Below are positions 22,811 through 33,720 of a DNA stretch of 64,000 nucleotides, piece by piece. The first letter of the stretch is position 1. Each line of letters opens with the position of its first letter. The stretch is from contig BTPG01000006.1 of assembly GCA_036245525.1 (NCBI GenBank), positions 73,069,026 to 73,133,025 of the forward strand. Direction: 5' to 3'. The position numbers were made by a program, and so were the translations under genes. Source of the stretch: Semisulcospira habei. Taxonomy: Eukaryota; Mollusca; Gastropoda; Semisulcospiridae. The notes under the pieces were generated by a model, which had not been told where the DNA came from, did not search any database, and saw only the letters and a program-made list of their open reading frames with translations.

Positions 22811-22910
22811 AGAAGAGGCATAGATCTTCATGAGATCATGCAGGCTACAAGGACTCTATGCCTCATCTATGTCTCTTGTTGCAGGCTCATGAGAATCTGT
22901 GCCTGTATTG
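22811..22910. repeat. TTAA-B arms, rearranged
   Basis: One left arm (GAAGAGGCATAGATCTTCAT) and two right-arm-like pieces (ATGTCTCTTG and GGCTCATGAGAATCTGTGCC) in succession. Confidence 0.6.
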
Positions 22911-22989
22911 GATCTGATCGAGATTCGCTCTGAACGGTTTCAATTTCCTAATGCGGACGAAACGAGGGCGTCGCGGAAAATATGTTTTA

Positions 22990-23051
22990 CGGCACGGATT
23001 CTCATGAGCTCTCGCAGCCTGCAGGGGCTCGTTGAGACTCGTTACCTCTTC
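22990..23051. repeat. TTAA-B core, degenerate
   Basis: GGCACGGATTCTCATGAGC and CTGCAGGGGCTCG. Confidence 0.6.
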
Positions 23052-23263
23052 CCACGGAAGCTGATGAGTGTTTATGCCGCTAATGGGCCAAGGAGACTCG
23101 CTCAATCTCGATGGTCTGGACTGACGAGGGCATCAGGTTCTATATGTGCGACTTTCTAGGTTTTCCGCGCAACAGAGTATGGAGCACTAGGGTAAAATGT
23201 ACGGGGTCATTTTATGTGTGTTTGCCCGGATCTCGGACATCTCGACTCTTAACCTAGTAAGCA

Positions 23264-23357
23264 AAGACCCTCGGGCCGACGTCGGCCGCAGTGGGCCCAC
23301 GCACGCAGGCCCAATGCGGCTGAGGTCGGCGCGAAAATCTTTTGCCGGCTTACTGGA
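23264..23357. repeat. inverted repeat family H, copy 4
   Basis: AAGACCCTCGGGCCGACGTC, mirror GCTGAGGTCGGCGCGAAAAT, centre CCCACGCACGC. Confidence 0.75.
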
Positions 23358-23599
23358 AGCTGTAAGGTCATGAGGACCTAATACGGAGCTAAGCATCGTG
23401 TAGACACTGTTTGTGTGTCTTGTCTGGGACATCACATTTGAAACAAATCTAGGTCTTCAACTTCATTTCCGATTACACATTACGTCACTTCCTTTAGCAC
23501 AAGAATTATGTGATCAGAAACGGTTGGGTCTCAGTCATATTTTGCCACCAGGAAGGTCATTTAAAAAATGGCCACCTTATTGCATTTGAATTCAGAATT

Positions 23600-23672
23600 T
23601 TCACCCAACCTGGGGGATTGAACCCACGACCTTTTAGGTCCGGCCGACGCGCCAATCCAAAGGCCACTCAGA
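23600..23672 (-). repeat. tRNA-like SINE head fragment
   Basis: The reverse strand has TGGCGCGTCGGCCGGACC and a B-box-like GGTTCAATCCC. No body or tail was recognised. Confidence 0.5.
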
Positions 23673-23967
23673 ACCTTACCTCCACTCTCTCCCAGCCTCA
23701 CTTACCCCCACAAATAGCTATCAGTCTCCCTGCCTCACCGACTCCGCAACACACCACTAACGTTATGAAGGACAACGCGAGGGAAACAAAACCCGGCAGG
23801 TCGCCGTGACCTCAAACCAGTAAGATGCATTATCATGTCCGACGGAATCGTTGTAACCGATGTAAGAAAACATGAAAATATTTTTCAGCTACACCATTCC
23901 ATGTTTTTTCCAGTTTATTTTTCAGCTTGACTGCGCTAGTTTGATAAGTCATACGTGGCTTGTGTTT

Positions 23968-23979
23968 GCGCGCGCGCGC

Positions 23980-24026
<47 letters not shown>

Positions 24027-24035
24027 CGTGCGTGT
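23968..24035. repeat. (GC)n(GT)n microsatellite
   Basis: GC dinucleotides changing to GT. Pure GC repeats of this length can adopt non-B DNA. Confidence 0.95.
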
Positions 24036-24187
24036 GTGTGAGTGGGGATGGGTGGGTGTTGTGGGTGTGGGTTTGGAGGGCTTTTTGTTTTCCTTTCCCG
24101 TAAATTTTCATAAAACCATTACAAATTGAGTAGCTGATGTCCACTTACACTTGAAAAATATAAACATACATGTATTTTAAAGCACCA

Positions 24188-24253
24188 TCGAGAGGCACAG
24201 ATCCTCATAAGCCCGCGCGAATGCGGGGGCTCATGAGGATCTTTGCCTTTTGC
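24188..24253. mobile_element. TTAA-B core hairpin
   Basis: GAGAGGCACAGATCCTCATA mirrored by CATGAGGATCTTTGCC. Confidence 0.82.
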
Positions 24254-24599
24254 AGATGGGTGGTGCTGAACGAAGACTTTTAAACCCCTATTTGCTCCGT
24301 CAAATCTGCCAAGCCGTCAGATCAACACCCATTAATGTTGTAAAAGATCGATTCTTATGGTCCGCTAAAGTCATAGATTTTTCACGATCCTTTGGAGACT
24401 CAAAGACACGATGAAAAGCTGTGCATTTTGCTTGCAATGATAATCCTTAGCTTTTTGCACGAAGGAGATACCTGCGGTTTGAGCGTATGATGGCAAAAGC
24501 AATACGGGAAGAGATTCCGGTGTAATATAAGTATTGAAAACGCCATCACAGCTTTATCAATCCGCGCTGTTAACTTCATTTTCCCTAAAAATCCATCTT

Positions 24600-24665
24600 G
24601 CAAGAGGCATAGATCCGCATGAGCCCCCGCATCCACGGGGGCTCATGAGGATCTATGCCTCTTGC
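24600..24665. mobile_element. TTAA-B core hairpin, near perfect
   Basis: A single arm mismatch (GATCCGCAT versus GATCCTCAT). The loop differs. Confidence 0.9.
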
Positions 24666-24843
24666 TGGTACAGTTTATGCCTGTGTCCTCAAAGCCGAGG
24701 GGATCAAGTGATGGATTACCGATGAATGTCCCCATAATTTCCAAACAAAATGTCCCTCGCTTCGTTCGTCGGCTTTTGGGCGAAAAATCCCAGACGGCCT
24801 CCTCTGTCAAGGAACAGATATAAATGATGAGGAATCATCATCA

Positions 24844-24903
24844 GCAAGAGGCAAAGACCTTCAGAAGCCCTTGAATGAGCTCATAATGATAGTTCCTTCT
24901 TGC
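24844..24903. repeat. TTAA-B core, degenerate
   Basis: GCAAGAGGCAAAGACCTTCA and the short remnant CTTCTTGC. Confidence 0.6.
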
Positions 24904-25042
24904 AGATTTTGGCGTTGAGGATGGCAGGCTTTCATAAACATTTCTCTCTCTTCGGCCTCTCTCTTGTGGAACGTCATCTTCAACTGAAACCCGACGATCT
25001 TCTCAATATGAAGAGGCAAATATGGCTAGTCTCTCCTATCAT

Positions 25043-25107
25043 CAAGAGGCATAGATTCTCATGTGCCCCTGCGGCTGCAGGTGCACAAGGGAATATATGC
25101 CTCTTGC
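25043..25107. mobile_element. TTAA-B core hairpin
   Basis: CAAGAGGCATAGATTCTCAT with GTGCCCCTGC / GCAGGTGCAC: the GTGC variant is shared by both inner arms. Confidence 0.8.
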
Positions 25108-25227
25108 AGATGAAAGCAGTCTCACCGAGGGATCGATGCACAGCCGCTTTGGCAGATTTCTTTTCAACGCTCTAACAAGTTAACGACGGCGTAAAAATCG
25201 CAAATGAACGCTAGTGCGCTGGTCTGT

Positions 25228-25290
25228 GGTTTTTGACCTTACGGCTCAGAACTGTAAAGGTCCAAAATCGCAGACCAGCAGCACTGAAGA
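25228..25290. repeat. inverted repeat family L, copy 1
   Basis: GTTTTTGACCTTACGGCTC and GTAAAGGTCCAAAATCGCAG are mirror arms. A second copy lies at 32001. Confidence 0.7.
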
Positions 25291-25579
25291 TGGACAGTCA
25301 CAGAAAATCACCCGTTTATTCATCATAGATTGGTTCCGTTCTCGCTTGCACATTGATCTGTCCCCATCATATAGCTATCGACAGCTTTTCACCAACATTT
25401 TTTTTTAAAGGGCTGCATGAATAGCCGGTCGAATCGGCCGATGCCTGCAAAACTTCACCCCCACAGCGATAGAGCTAGCGGCCGGCATGCATTTCCATTC
25501 AGCACACATATATATATATAAATTAATCACTTGACTGCTAGTGACGATACCGTTCGCGCGTAAGAGACGCGTTAATTGA

Positions 25580-25707
25580 CTAACCCTTGACTATACTATA
25601 CTGACGATGCCGTTCTGGGGAAAAGACACATAATTACGTAGTTAGGTAGTGACGTAGTTACGCGTCTTCTCCGCCAAACGGTAACGTCGGTAGCAGTAGA
25701 GGGTTAA
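25580..25707. mobile_element. TTAA-J palindromic MITE
   Basis: Left CTAACCCTTGACTATAC and GACGATGCCGTTC; right AACGGTAACGTCGGTAGC and AGAGGGTTAA. A half copy (TGACGATACCGTTCGCGCG) precedes it at 25540. Confidence 0.78.
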
Positions 25708-26472
25708 CAAAGTTGTTCATTAAGTTTGTAATTATCGATGGGCTTTGATTTTGATTCACTGCCGATTTTTGTCGGAGTACAAGAAGTGGGACAAGAGAAG
25801 ACGTGCAAGGTAATGGAATGTCTCCTTTTCCAAATGTTCTGTCTTTTTAAGTCCCTTCTATTTATAGAAGGGACTTTTTAGGACGGGTAGCGGTGGGGTG
25901 AATTTAATAGCATGTCCATGATGTCAAAGGCGGGCAGGCTAAACCTCTAACAATTGAAGTAACAAGATAAAAATTACGTTATGTCTAGTTACGCTAACCT
26001 CGCTACTGAACGTACATTTGGCGCGAAGCACCGTATGTTCGTATGTATGTGTGTATGTATGTATGTGTGTGCGTATGTATGTAAACAAGAGAATCCCCGA
26101 TATTTCTGTACACACAAGCTTGAAACTTGGCGAAATACGTTGTTAAGTGGGTGCTAAGAGAGCCGCCGAGCTTATTGTAATTGAATGTCTCATTGAAGAC
26201 ATAAACAACCGTTTACAGGAAGTCGGTTGACCCAGATTAGAGTCCGTAATTTTTGTCATATTTACTTGAACTTTTGCATATAGCTAGTTTGGAGAAAGAC
26301 ATTGGATGAGTTCGTTAGCCAGTTTGTATCCTTTCAACTTCTTTAATAAAAAATTAATTCTTTTAAGAAAAGAATTAAAACAGTAAAAAACCTTGACTTC
26401 TAGAGAAAGTCAGACAGTGCCGGAGACGTAAAAGAAGCAACTCCGTCACCAAGCAGACATATGACGTGATTG

Positions 26473-27592
26473 TTACGATTGTGGTTGTGTTGTTCTGTGA
26501 GAGCATGCATGTATTAATCGTAGGAAACGGTCCGATATTTATTTGAGCTATCATGATTACGAATCACGTACCTTTTTGGTAGGATTCACTATAGTTCGCA
26601 CGGAGAGCGGAATTGATTGTCTTTTGATACACGGAGTTGAATTCCGAAGAGTCTAGAAACCGGCCGAATAATCACCATTGTTTTCTGTGCGGGTGAAGTT
26701 AGCAGCCAGTATCTGTTAACTCATTCTACCCCAGACACCCCACAGCAAGATAAAGATCGACCATGGTATTTCGAGGGTGATGCCAGAATAGCTTGGCGCC
26801 TATGGGCGCCAAGCTATTCTGGCATCACCCTTGAACTATCATGGTCGATCTGTGTCCTGCACTGCAATGCAGTCTTCATAGGACAACGGCAAAATTTGGG
26901 GATTTCGGTCTTGGGGTAGAATGAGTTAAGAAAAGTCGTGTAATTTCCAGAGAATGCGGGCAAGGTCGTGAACTGTCTGTGGCGTACTCTTGTGTGACGT
27001 TATAACGCGCCGGGATTTCCAAAAGAGGGGCTGGAAATAGCAGCCAGACTTTTGTAGACCATTCTTGAGTATTCTTTCTTATTAATATTTATGAGGGTTG
27101 GTTACGTATTCTTTTCTGATTGGTTGTGTTGTATGAATTTGCTCGATTATTCTGGAAAGCATACCACTATAAAAGATGGTGCTAGGAAGCACGTGTGTAC
27201 ATTGTTCAGTTGTAGAATTGCAATGTAACAGCGTCGGTACATTGTTCAGTTGTATAATTGCAGTGTATCGTAAGCACATTGACATTGAGAGAGCTATGCA
27301 AGGTATCGTGCTTTATTGTCAGTTTCGTAGTTATGCAGTGTGTAGTGATGTACATTGTATGAGGGACGCATTGTGTCAAAGTGTTGACATTTTGTGGAGG
27401 AGACATTGTATCAGTGTTGATGCATTTGTGAACGCATTGTGTGGAGATCGCATCGCTGCAATAAAATATTGTTGGAACTGTTACTCCAGTGTGGTCTACA
27501 TCCTTAAGCGACGTGTGACGCGTTGCAGCTGAGTGAAGTTTCTTTAAAAGAACCTTACGTGCGTGCTTCTACGACCACGACTCAACGCGTAA
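26473..27592 (+). mobile_element. LTR-like insertion in LR
   Basis: A 1120-bp insertion bounded by the 7-bp direct repeat GTGATTG (26466-26472, 27593-27599), with TTACG...CGTAA ends. It holds TATAAAAG at 27168 and AATAAA at 27460, in the order of a promoter and poly(A) signal of an LTR. If the repeat is only GTGAT, the element would start TGTTACG, as LTRs do, though it would not end in CA. No coding region, so a solo LTR is the simplest reading. A TTAA-C MITE lies inside. Confidence 0.55.
26716..26929. mobile_element. TTAA-C palindromic MITE, complete
   Basis: 214 bp, TTAACTCATTCTACCCC to GGGGTAGAATGAGTTAA. The central hairpin is nearly perfect. Confidence 0.93.
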
Positions 27593-27599
27593 GTGATTG

Positions 27600-27600
<1 letters not shown>

Positions 27601-27674
<74 letters not shown>
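27601..27674. repeat. (CT)n microsatellite
   Basis: CT repeats, followed by CGCTCGCTCTTTCTC. Same position as the TC array in LR copy a. Confidence 0.97.
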
Positions 27675-27676
<2 letters not shown>

Positions 27677-27705
27677 CGCTCTTTCTCACACATATGCGCG
27701 CATCT

Positions 27706-27762
27706 CCAAGAGGCATAGATCCTCATGTGTCCGGAGGGCGCATGAACATCTATGCATCTTGC
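27706..27762. mobile_element. TTAA-B core hairpin inside LR unit 1
   Basis: CCAAGAGGCATAGATCCTCA with a short GTGTCCGGAGGGC centre and ACATCTATGCATCTTG. Confidence 0.75.
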
Positions 27763-27977
27763 GTGAGGATGTTTGAAGCGCGCGCATGCACTCACGCACA
27801 CGCACACGCATAGTCATACACACACATCGACGCGCTTTCAGAAGAGCACGCAGGTGTACTTAGTATAGCATGTAGCTAGGTAAAGTCATCCTGATTTCAC
27901 ACAAATTATAGCAAGACTGAAATTGTACCGTGAAATTCCAGTTTTGTCACTATTTTCGCAAGTCTTGAAGCGAAAGC

Positions 27978-28375
27978 GATGGATGTACATGGTTGTACAT
28001 TGCTTAACGTCCCGACAGCAACAAGACTTTCTCAGGACGTGCCTGCACTGCTTGTGAAAAAACAAAAACAAAACAACAACAACAAACAAACAAAACCCAG
28101 AATATTGCATGTATGTCTCCAGCCGGTCTAATATGCTAAATGAACCTAAGACCATTTAGCAACACACAACCAATGTCAAGAGCTAGAGGCATCGCAGACA
28201 ATAGGTAGGGAGAGTTTATAAAAGGAAAATACAGGTGAATGGACCAAGGGTAGACAGAAACACATGCCCCAGAATAGAGAGGAAAACCCACCCTGTGGGG
28301 CTGACCAGGGTGACCCTGGGAACTAAAACGTAGTTAACCCCACCCAAGTCCCCCAGGGCAGACCCGAGTGGGGGA
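27978..28375 (-). mobile_element. SINE-like insertion with 11-bp target duplication
   Basis: 398 bp flanked by GAAGCGAAAGC (27967-27977 and 28376-28386). The neighbouring LR unit has the uninterrupted site. An A/C-rich stretch (AAAAACAAAACAACAAC) is present, and no coding frame. tRNA-type boxes were not seen; orientation is a guess. Confidence 0.65.
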
Positions 28376-28496
28376 GAAGCGAAAGCAAACCTCATATCAC
28401 GATAAATATTAAATTACGTAAAAAAAAAAAAAAAAAAAAAAAAAACCGTCATGACAAATGACGTTTGACAAACCAATGAAACATATGCGCGCATCT

Positions 28497-28552
28497 CCAA
28501 GAGGCATAGATCTTCAAGTGCCCAGAGGGCGAATGGACATCTATTTCTCTTG
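28497..28552. mobile_element. TTAA-B core hairpin inside LR unit 2
   Basis: Duplicate of the hairpin at 27706 with further substitutions. Confidence 0.7.
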
Positions 28553-29055
28553 AGGATGTTTGCAGCGCGCGCATGCACGCACGCACACGCATACACACAC
28601 ATCGACGGGCTTTCAGAGGAAAATGCATGTGTACTTAGGTATAGCTAGGTAAAATCAACCTGATTTCACACAAATTATAGCAAGACTAAAATTGTACCGT
28701 GAAATTCTAGTTTTGTCACCATTTTCCCAAGTCTTGTAGCAAAAGCGAATCTCATATCACGTTAAATATAAAATTACGTAAAATAAAAAAAAAATTCGTC
28801 ATGACAAAAAGTTTGACAAACCAATTACGCGTATGTACTGCGCGCGCCCCTTATAGAGTTCGCTGTGACGCATTGGCACATCTGCAAGGCTTTTCAAAAG
28901 GAGATATTTTAACATCAGAATCAAGTCAAAGACAAAAGGTAGAGACCCTTGACAGCGAAGACAGCTCTCATATAGAAAGGACTTTGTGGGTTATGGTTCA
29001 TCCCATCTTATTTGTTCTGCTGTTCACACTTTTAAAGTCTGTTGTAGGGACAAAC

Positions 29056-29099
29056 AGGAGCGCCGCATATCCGTAGGCGGCACGTCTCGAATGAGTTAA
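29056..29099. repeat. TTAA-D right half
   Basis: AGGCGGCACGTCTCGAATGA ending GTTAA. The left part is eroded to GCGCCGCATATCCG. Confidence 0.8.
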
Positions 29100-29114
29100 G
29101 AGCACTATCAGTAC

Positions 29115-29281
29115 TTAAGCCCTTCGCTGCCAGTGATCACTGACGAATTTTCGCGTCTGAAACCACCGCACTTCGACTGACATCCGCGTGAAAAACACAG
29201 GTGAAATACTAAGAGCAAACGTTGGCATACAGCACAGGACTAACAAAAGACATAAATCCTCATGAGCCCCCGCTTCGACGG
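29115..29281. mobile_element. TTAA-B2 MITE, left part
   Basis: TTAAGCCCTTCGCTGCCAG, then the B2-type spacer (CACAGGACTAACA) and AAGACATAAATCCTCATGAG. It stops in the core. A complete B2 copy lies at 55181. Confidence 0.8.
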
Positions 29282-29865
29282 CGTGAAGTCCATTCAACCA
29301 ATCAACGTAGAGGCGCCCGCTGTTGGAAAGTGTTTCAGCGAAACCTTAGCTGTTTATAAATAACGACCAGGGCGGATTTGTCGCAAGCAGAAAAGAAAGC
29401 GGAAAATCGAATAATACGATTTTGCTTCTTTTTTTTCTTTCTTATTTTGATTTTTCAAGGTAATCTCCTCCTTGATTTCTCTTAGATTTACGGCTAATTA
29501 TAGGCCAACACCCACTAATAGTTTCAGAAATGTGTTTGCTTTAAAGATCTTTGAGATTTCTTTATTTGGGTTGTCATGAAATGGGGAAAAGTGGGGGATT
29601 CCTGACTGCGGAGTCGGGCACCTCCCGTTTCATATCCCAGCCCACTTCCCCACTCCTCGACCTCCTCCCAACCCCACCCTCAGTCCCTGATCCCTTTTCA
29701 GATTAGCTGCTGAAGTGCTAAAGAGCAGTTCAGCCATGCGAAAGTAATTCTAGACCACAGGTTCCAATTGATCTGTTGTCAACTGAGAGCTATCGGTTCC
29801 TGGCAACCATCTGCGAACTTGCACAGATGCTCAAGAGCCCCTTCAACTAACCCCCATTGCCATCT
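29282..29865. other. no recognisable feature
   Basis: No gene or repeat recognised. A T-rich then C-rich low-complexity stretch is present near 29430-29690. Confidence 0.4.
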
Positions 29866-29903
29866 ACAAGAGGCAGGGGCTCATGAAAATCTATGCCTCT
29901 TGC
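29866..29903. repeat. TTAA-B core with deleted left inner arm
   Basis: ACAAGAGGCAGGGGCTCATGA, then CTATGCCTCTTGC. Confidence 0.75.
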
Positions 29904-30459
29904 TATAACTGTTTGTTCCCATTTGCATCTCGGACGCCGACGCTGTAAAAAGAATCCTCACGAAAAGTGTAGAGCTCATGACGATTTAAGCAGTTAGCTT
30001 CTCGAGAGTACATGACACTTCTGTGAGGGACTCCGCATGATAGTCTATGCCCACTTTTTGCTGACTGAGATTGACCTCATGATATTGTCACGTCTCCTCA
30101 GAGGACGTCGCACAGACCTAAATCCACGACGGTGCGGAGCTAATGCCACGAGCTACTATGCTCCGTACCAGCTTTGGATGGCGTTGTTGCGTAGAGGCCT
30201 TGACAATCTATGCTTCTAGAAGGTTAGATTCATGACTATTTATGACGCTGTTGAGGAACTACGACTTCTCCCGGCGTACTGACATCCGGGGCCGAGAGGC
30301 CGGTCGCTTCTGGTGCTAAATCAGGCAGAACGAACCACGCATCAAAAGGGAATAATCTGATATGTTTGAGTTCACGCCTCATCGCTTTCTGGGTTCGTCC
30401 AGGACAGATGGAAGTCGTCAGTTAACGCAGCCACCCGTGAAGCCACAGCAAGGTGTGGG

Positions 30460-30830
30460 TCGACCGTGATAGATCAAGTGTGGAGCCAGACTGAATAGCT
30501 TGGCGCCAAGCTATTCTGGTTCCACACTTGAACTATCATGATCGATCTTTCTCTTGAAGTGTGATGAAGGATTAAGTGGACATTCTCAAATTATATTTTG
30601 GAGAATTCCATCGACAGGCGCCAAAGCTATTCTGGCACTACACTTGAACTATCACGGTCGATCTTTCTCCTGAAATGTGATGTGCTGAGTGTACATTCTC
30701 AAATTCTGTTTGAAGAATTTCGTTTACAGGAGCCAAGCTATTCCGGCACCACCCTTGAACTATCATTGTCGATCTGTCTCCTGAAACGTGATGCAGTCTT
30801 TAGTGGACATTTTCAAATCGTTTTTTTTTT
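30460..30830. mobile_element. TTAA-C with tandemly triplicated right arm
   Basis: One hairpin (GTGTGGAGCCAGACTGAAT and mirror) is followed by two more right-arm units. Each unit runs from GGCGCCAAGCTATTC-type sequence to GTCGATCTTTCTCCTGAAAT and CATTCTCAAATT, period about 110 bp. Confidence 0.82.
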
Positions 30831-31219
30831 ACGTGGCTTAGGCCTTGCATGCAAACAGCCAAGAAGACGAAACGCTTCATTTTCAAACCAAAACAAACAA
30901 GAATTACACATCACGATCAGTTTCAAAGAATTATCCCGGCACAAAAAAGGCAAAACTTAATTAAGTCGCATACTAATCATTTAGCTCATTCACCACGTTA
31001 AAAAAACACACAGAAAATGGCAAAGGCTCCTTCAATTAATTCGATTCGTCAGATCGTTAGTAAAAGTGTTCTCCCGGATAATGAAAAGGACAATAAGAAT
31101 ATTTAGTTGAATACTAAAGCAGCTCATTTACTTCCTTAAATGATACAAAAATCTTTATAACATGAAAATGGCAAACGGCTAGTTGAAATTAGTTCGATTC
31201 GAGTTATTGTTTTTAGGTT
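30831..31219. other. no recognisable feature
   Basis: AT-rich, no gene or repeat recognised. Confidence 0.4.
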
Positions 31220-31246
31220 CAGGGGCGGATCATTTACCTCGGGGGT

Positions 31247-31290
<44 letters not shown>

Positions 31291-31619
31291 GAGGGGGGAG
31301 GTTCCAACGTTTTGTTTGGGACTTTCAACCTCATACAAAAGGCCTTCCCGACGCTAGACCTTGCTTCCTGGGGCCGAAAAATCGAAACGCGGGGGGAAGA
31401 GGAGGAGGGTGGGTGGGGCTGGGGGTGGGGAGGGTGTAGGGGGTAGGGGGTTGGGGGTGAGGGTGGAGAGAAGGCGCATGCGTGTTAAGACTCTCAACCA
31501 ACAACGAGGGGGGGGGGGGGGAGGGGAGTTCCAAACACCCCAAAAAGGAACTTTTATATAGCATTTGTTTAAAAAAAAATGGGTCGGGGGTGGGGACACC
31601 CTCCCCAGATCCGCCCCTG
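31220..31619. mobile_element. family K element, both ends present
   Basis: Starts CAGGGGCGGATCATTTACC and ends AGATCCGCCCCTG, 400 bp. It shares GGGACTTTCAACCTCATACA-type interior with 16537 and contains G-runs, one longer than 40 bp. Confidence 0.75.
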
Positions 31620-31795
31620 AGCTTGTAAAAGCGTCGCAAATCAGATGTTTATTCTGACAAAACACCTAAAAACGACTAGTTAAAATTCTTTGAAGCTGGA
31701 ACTGAATTTCAGACCAGTAATTGAACAAAACTTGACCACGGATCGAGAATTCTAGGGGATATGGATCATGTTCGGTAGATAATTTCAGTAGGAGA

Positions 31796-31994
31796 TTAAC
31801 CCCTTCAGGTGAACGCAAAATAACTGCGAAAGATATTGATCCTCATGAGCTCCCGCAGTTGCGTGGGCTCACGATGACCTATGTCTCTTGCTGACAGCAT
31901 TTTGAATCCATGTTTCTGGGACAGCTGGGATGTTGAATTGACGAGGATTGCTGAAACTCAATCTGGGTCAAACTCGCAGTGTGTATGAGGTTAA
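31796..31994. mobile_element. TTAA-B MITE, full length, diverged
   Basis: 199 bp with TTAA at both ends (TTAACCCCTTCAGG, GTGTATGAGGTTAA). The core has several mismatches. Confidence 0.82.
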
Positions 31995-32000
31995 CTGTGT

Positions 32001-32066
32001 GTGATCTGTTATTTTGGACTTTACGGCTAGAGCTAGGAAGCCCCAAATCACAGACCAGCAACGAAC
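32001..32066. repeat. inverted repeat family L, copy 2
   Basis: GATCTGTTATTTTGGACTTT and GAAGCCCCAAATCACAGACC. Confidence 0.65.
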
Positions 32067-32184
32067 AGACTTTTTCAAGACGGCAATGTCTGTCTGAATG
32101 GTCGTGAACACACAACGGTTATGCTTGGTAAGCCCCATTACTGTCATCTGTACTGACTTTCATTGCATTACCCCCCCCCCCCCC

Positions 32185-32358
32185 GGTCACATTTCACGCA
32201 TCCACGAAACACAAAACCAAGGAACAACGGTACAAAGTGGTGTTAACAAGAAGCATAGATCCTCATGAGCCCCCGCGAATGCGGGGGCTCATGAGGATCT
32301 ATGCCTCTTGCAGATGGGTTGTGTTCGCAAACAATTTCTCGACAGTGAAGGCGTTTAA
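32185..32358. mobile_element. TTAA-B MITE, core near perfect
   Basis: The core at 32246-32311 differs between arms only at AAGAAGC/GCCTCTT. Right outer spacer ends GACAGTGAAGGCGTTTAA. A C-run has replaced the left end. Confidence 0.85.
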
Positions 32359-32631
32359 GAGTTTTCAAACTCGTTAGCGCGCTGCAAAATTGCAGGAAAC
32401 GTGTAGGAGATTACACCATTTCCACGATACATTAAAGTCCGTCGAAGCATTAGAACATTGTAACAGTTTGTATTTCGGCTTGATGTAATCTTTTACCGCA
32501 TGAATTTTCCATTTCCATCACATCATTTTGAACGTGAAACATTTTCTGAGACGCTTACATGTTTTCCGCATATAAATGATACGAGTTTAGTATAGCTCTG
32601 GTGAACTGCCGTTGTTTGGTAAAAGCAGATA

Positions 32632-32706
32632 GGTCCATTTTTGAGAAAAGCGAGATTTTCATTACATAACAATGCAAATCTTGCTTTTCATACACATGTC
32701 ATAATG
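32632..32706. repeat. hairpin repeat family F, copy 3
   Basis: GGTCCATTTTTGAGAAAAGC, GAGATTTTCATT mirrored by AATGCAAATCTTGCTTTTC. Confidence 0.7.
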
Positions 32707-33030
32707 ATTTTTGCAGTGTATATTCCCTCACTGCGTAAAGAAATTAGTATGATGGTTTTCTTCGGCTGAAAACGTGATATTTCTATTTTTATAGCTGTAG
32801 ACTGTGTTTCCATTTTTTTTCTATTTTTTGTAGAGGTTTCTTCAGTTATGAAATGGGCAATCTTGTACAGCGAGTCGGATCTAACTTGATTATGTTCACA
32901 AAATCTGATTATTTTCAGCAGCAATCTGAGACGGTTATTTGCGGCCGGCATTACACTGGTTTGTGAACTTGTAACTGCACGATTCGAACTTTCCACCTCA
33001 CTCGTTCACTCAGCGAGGAACAATCCATTT

Positions 33031-33077
33031 GCAAGAGACATAGATCCTCATGAGCCCCCGCAGTCTATGCCTTTTGT
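33031..33077. repeat. TTAA-B core with deleted right inner arm
   Basis: GCAAGAGACATAGATCCTCA and GAGCCCCCGCAG joined to TCTATGCCTTTTG. Confidence 0.75.
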
Positions 33078-33650
33078 CCGCCTTGTTTAAGTTTCAATGC
33101 CTCAGAAGTAGGAGGCCGTAGCCAGTTCTTCCATCAACGGCATCACCGAGAAGTCAACGAGTTCTCAGGATGTATCGCCACCAACGGTCTGGTGACTCTC
33201 AATACAGATCTCGCTAGGACCGATGTTCCATTTCACCCAGAGGTGTGCCGGTCTGTGAATCAGGCCGTAAGGTCCAAAGTCACATCTCGGCACACAATTA
33301 TCCAGCGATTGATGAAAATCTGACGATATTTGGTTTTGGACTCTGCTGGACTAGGTCGTGAGGCCACCAGATCAGACACAGTGCACATATTATTAAGTGT
33401 ATGATGAAACAATCTGAAGATCCCCTCTAAAAGAGGAACACGCACAGCAGTAAATGAACTTGTCCTTGCCAGCTGTAACATAACTCTTGCTTTCGGGGAG
33501 GGGTGGGGATATGACAATCTATGCCGACTTCAGATTTGTGGAAGGATCCAGTTTGCTAGAGCACTTCACAACCAGAACTGCTAGAGGTACATTGTTAACT
33601 CATTCAGCTCAAACAAGATATGGATCAACAATAGATGATTGTTCAAAGCT
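33078..33650. other. no recognisable feature
   Basis: No gene recognised. A fragment like family L (GGCCGTAAGGTCCAAAGTCA) lies near 33265. Confidence 0.4.
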
Positions 33651-33720
33651 GTTGCCAAGATACTCTGGCACCACCCTTGGACTACCGTGGTCGGTCTGTC
33701 TCCTGAACTGTAATATAGTC
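33651..33720. repeat. TTAA-C right arm only
   Basis: TCTGGCACCACCCTTGGAC and GTCGGTCTGTCTCC. Confidence 0.65.

Larger units (their letters stand above)
25845..29015 (+). repeat. long dispersed repeat LR, copy b (three insertions or duplications)
   Basis: The first part (25845-26472) matches 15343-16030. Its second part is present twice in tandem (from 27683 and again from 28484) and ends ATGGTTCATCCC as in copy a. Two insertions with target duplications interrupt it: 26473-27592 and 27978-28375. Both second-part units carry a TTAA-B hairpin that copy a lacks. Confidence 0.75.

Noticed and set aside
27176..27532. 118-residue Cys-rich frame
   Set aside because: No motif, contains a short internal repeat, and lies in the presumed LTR between the TATA-like and poly(A)-like signals.
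31220..31619. Confident hAT assignment for family K
   Set aside because: The ends look right, but the flanking 8 bp do not match at either complete copy.
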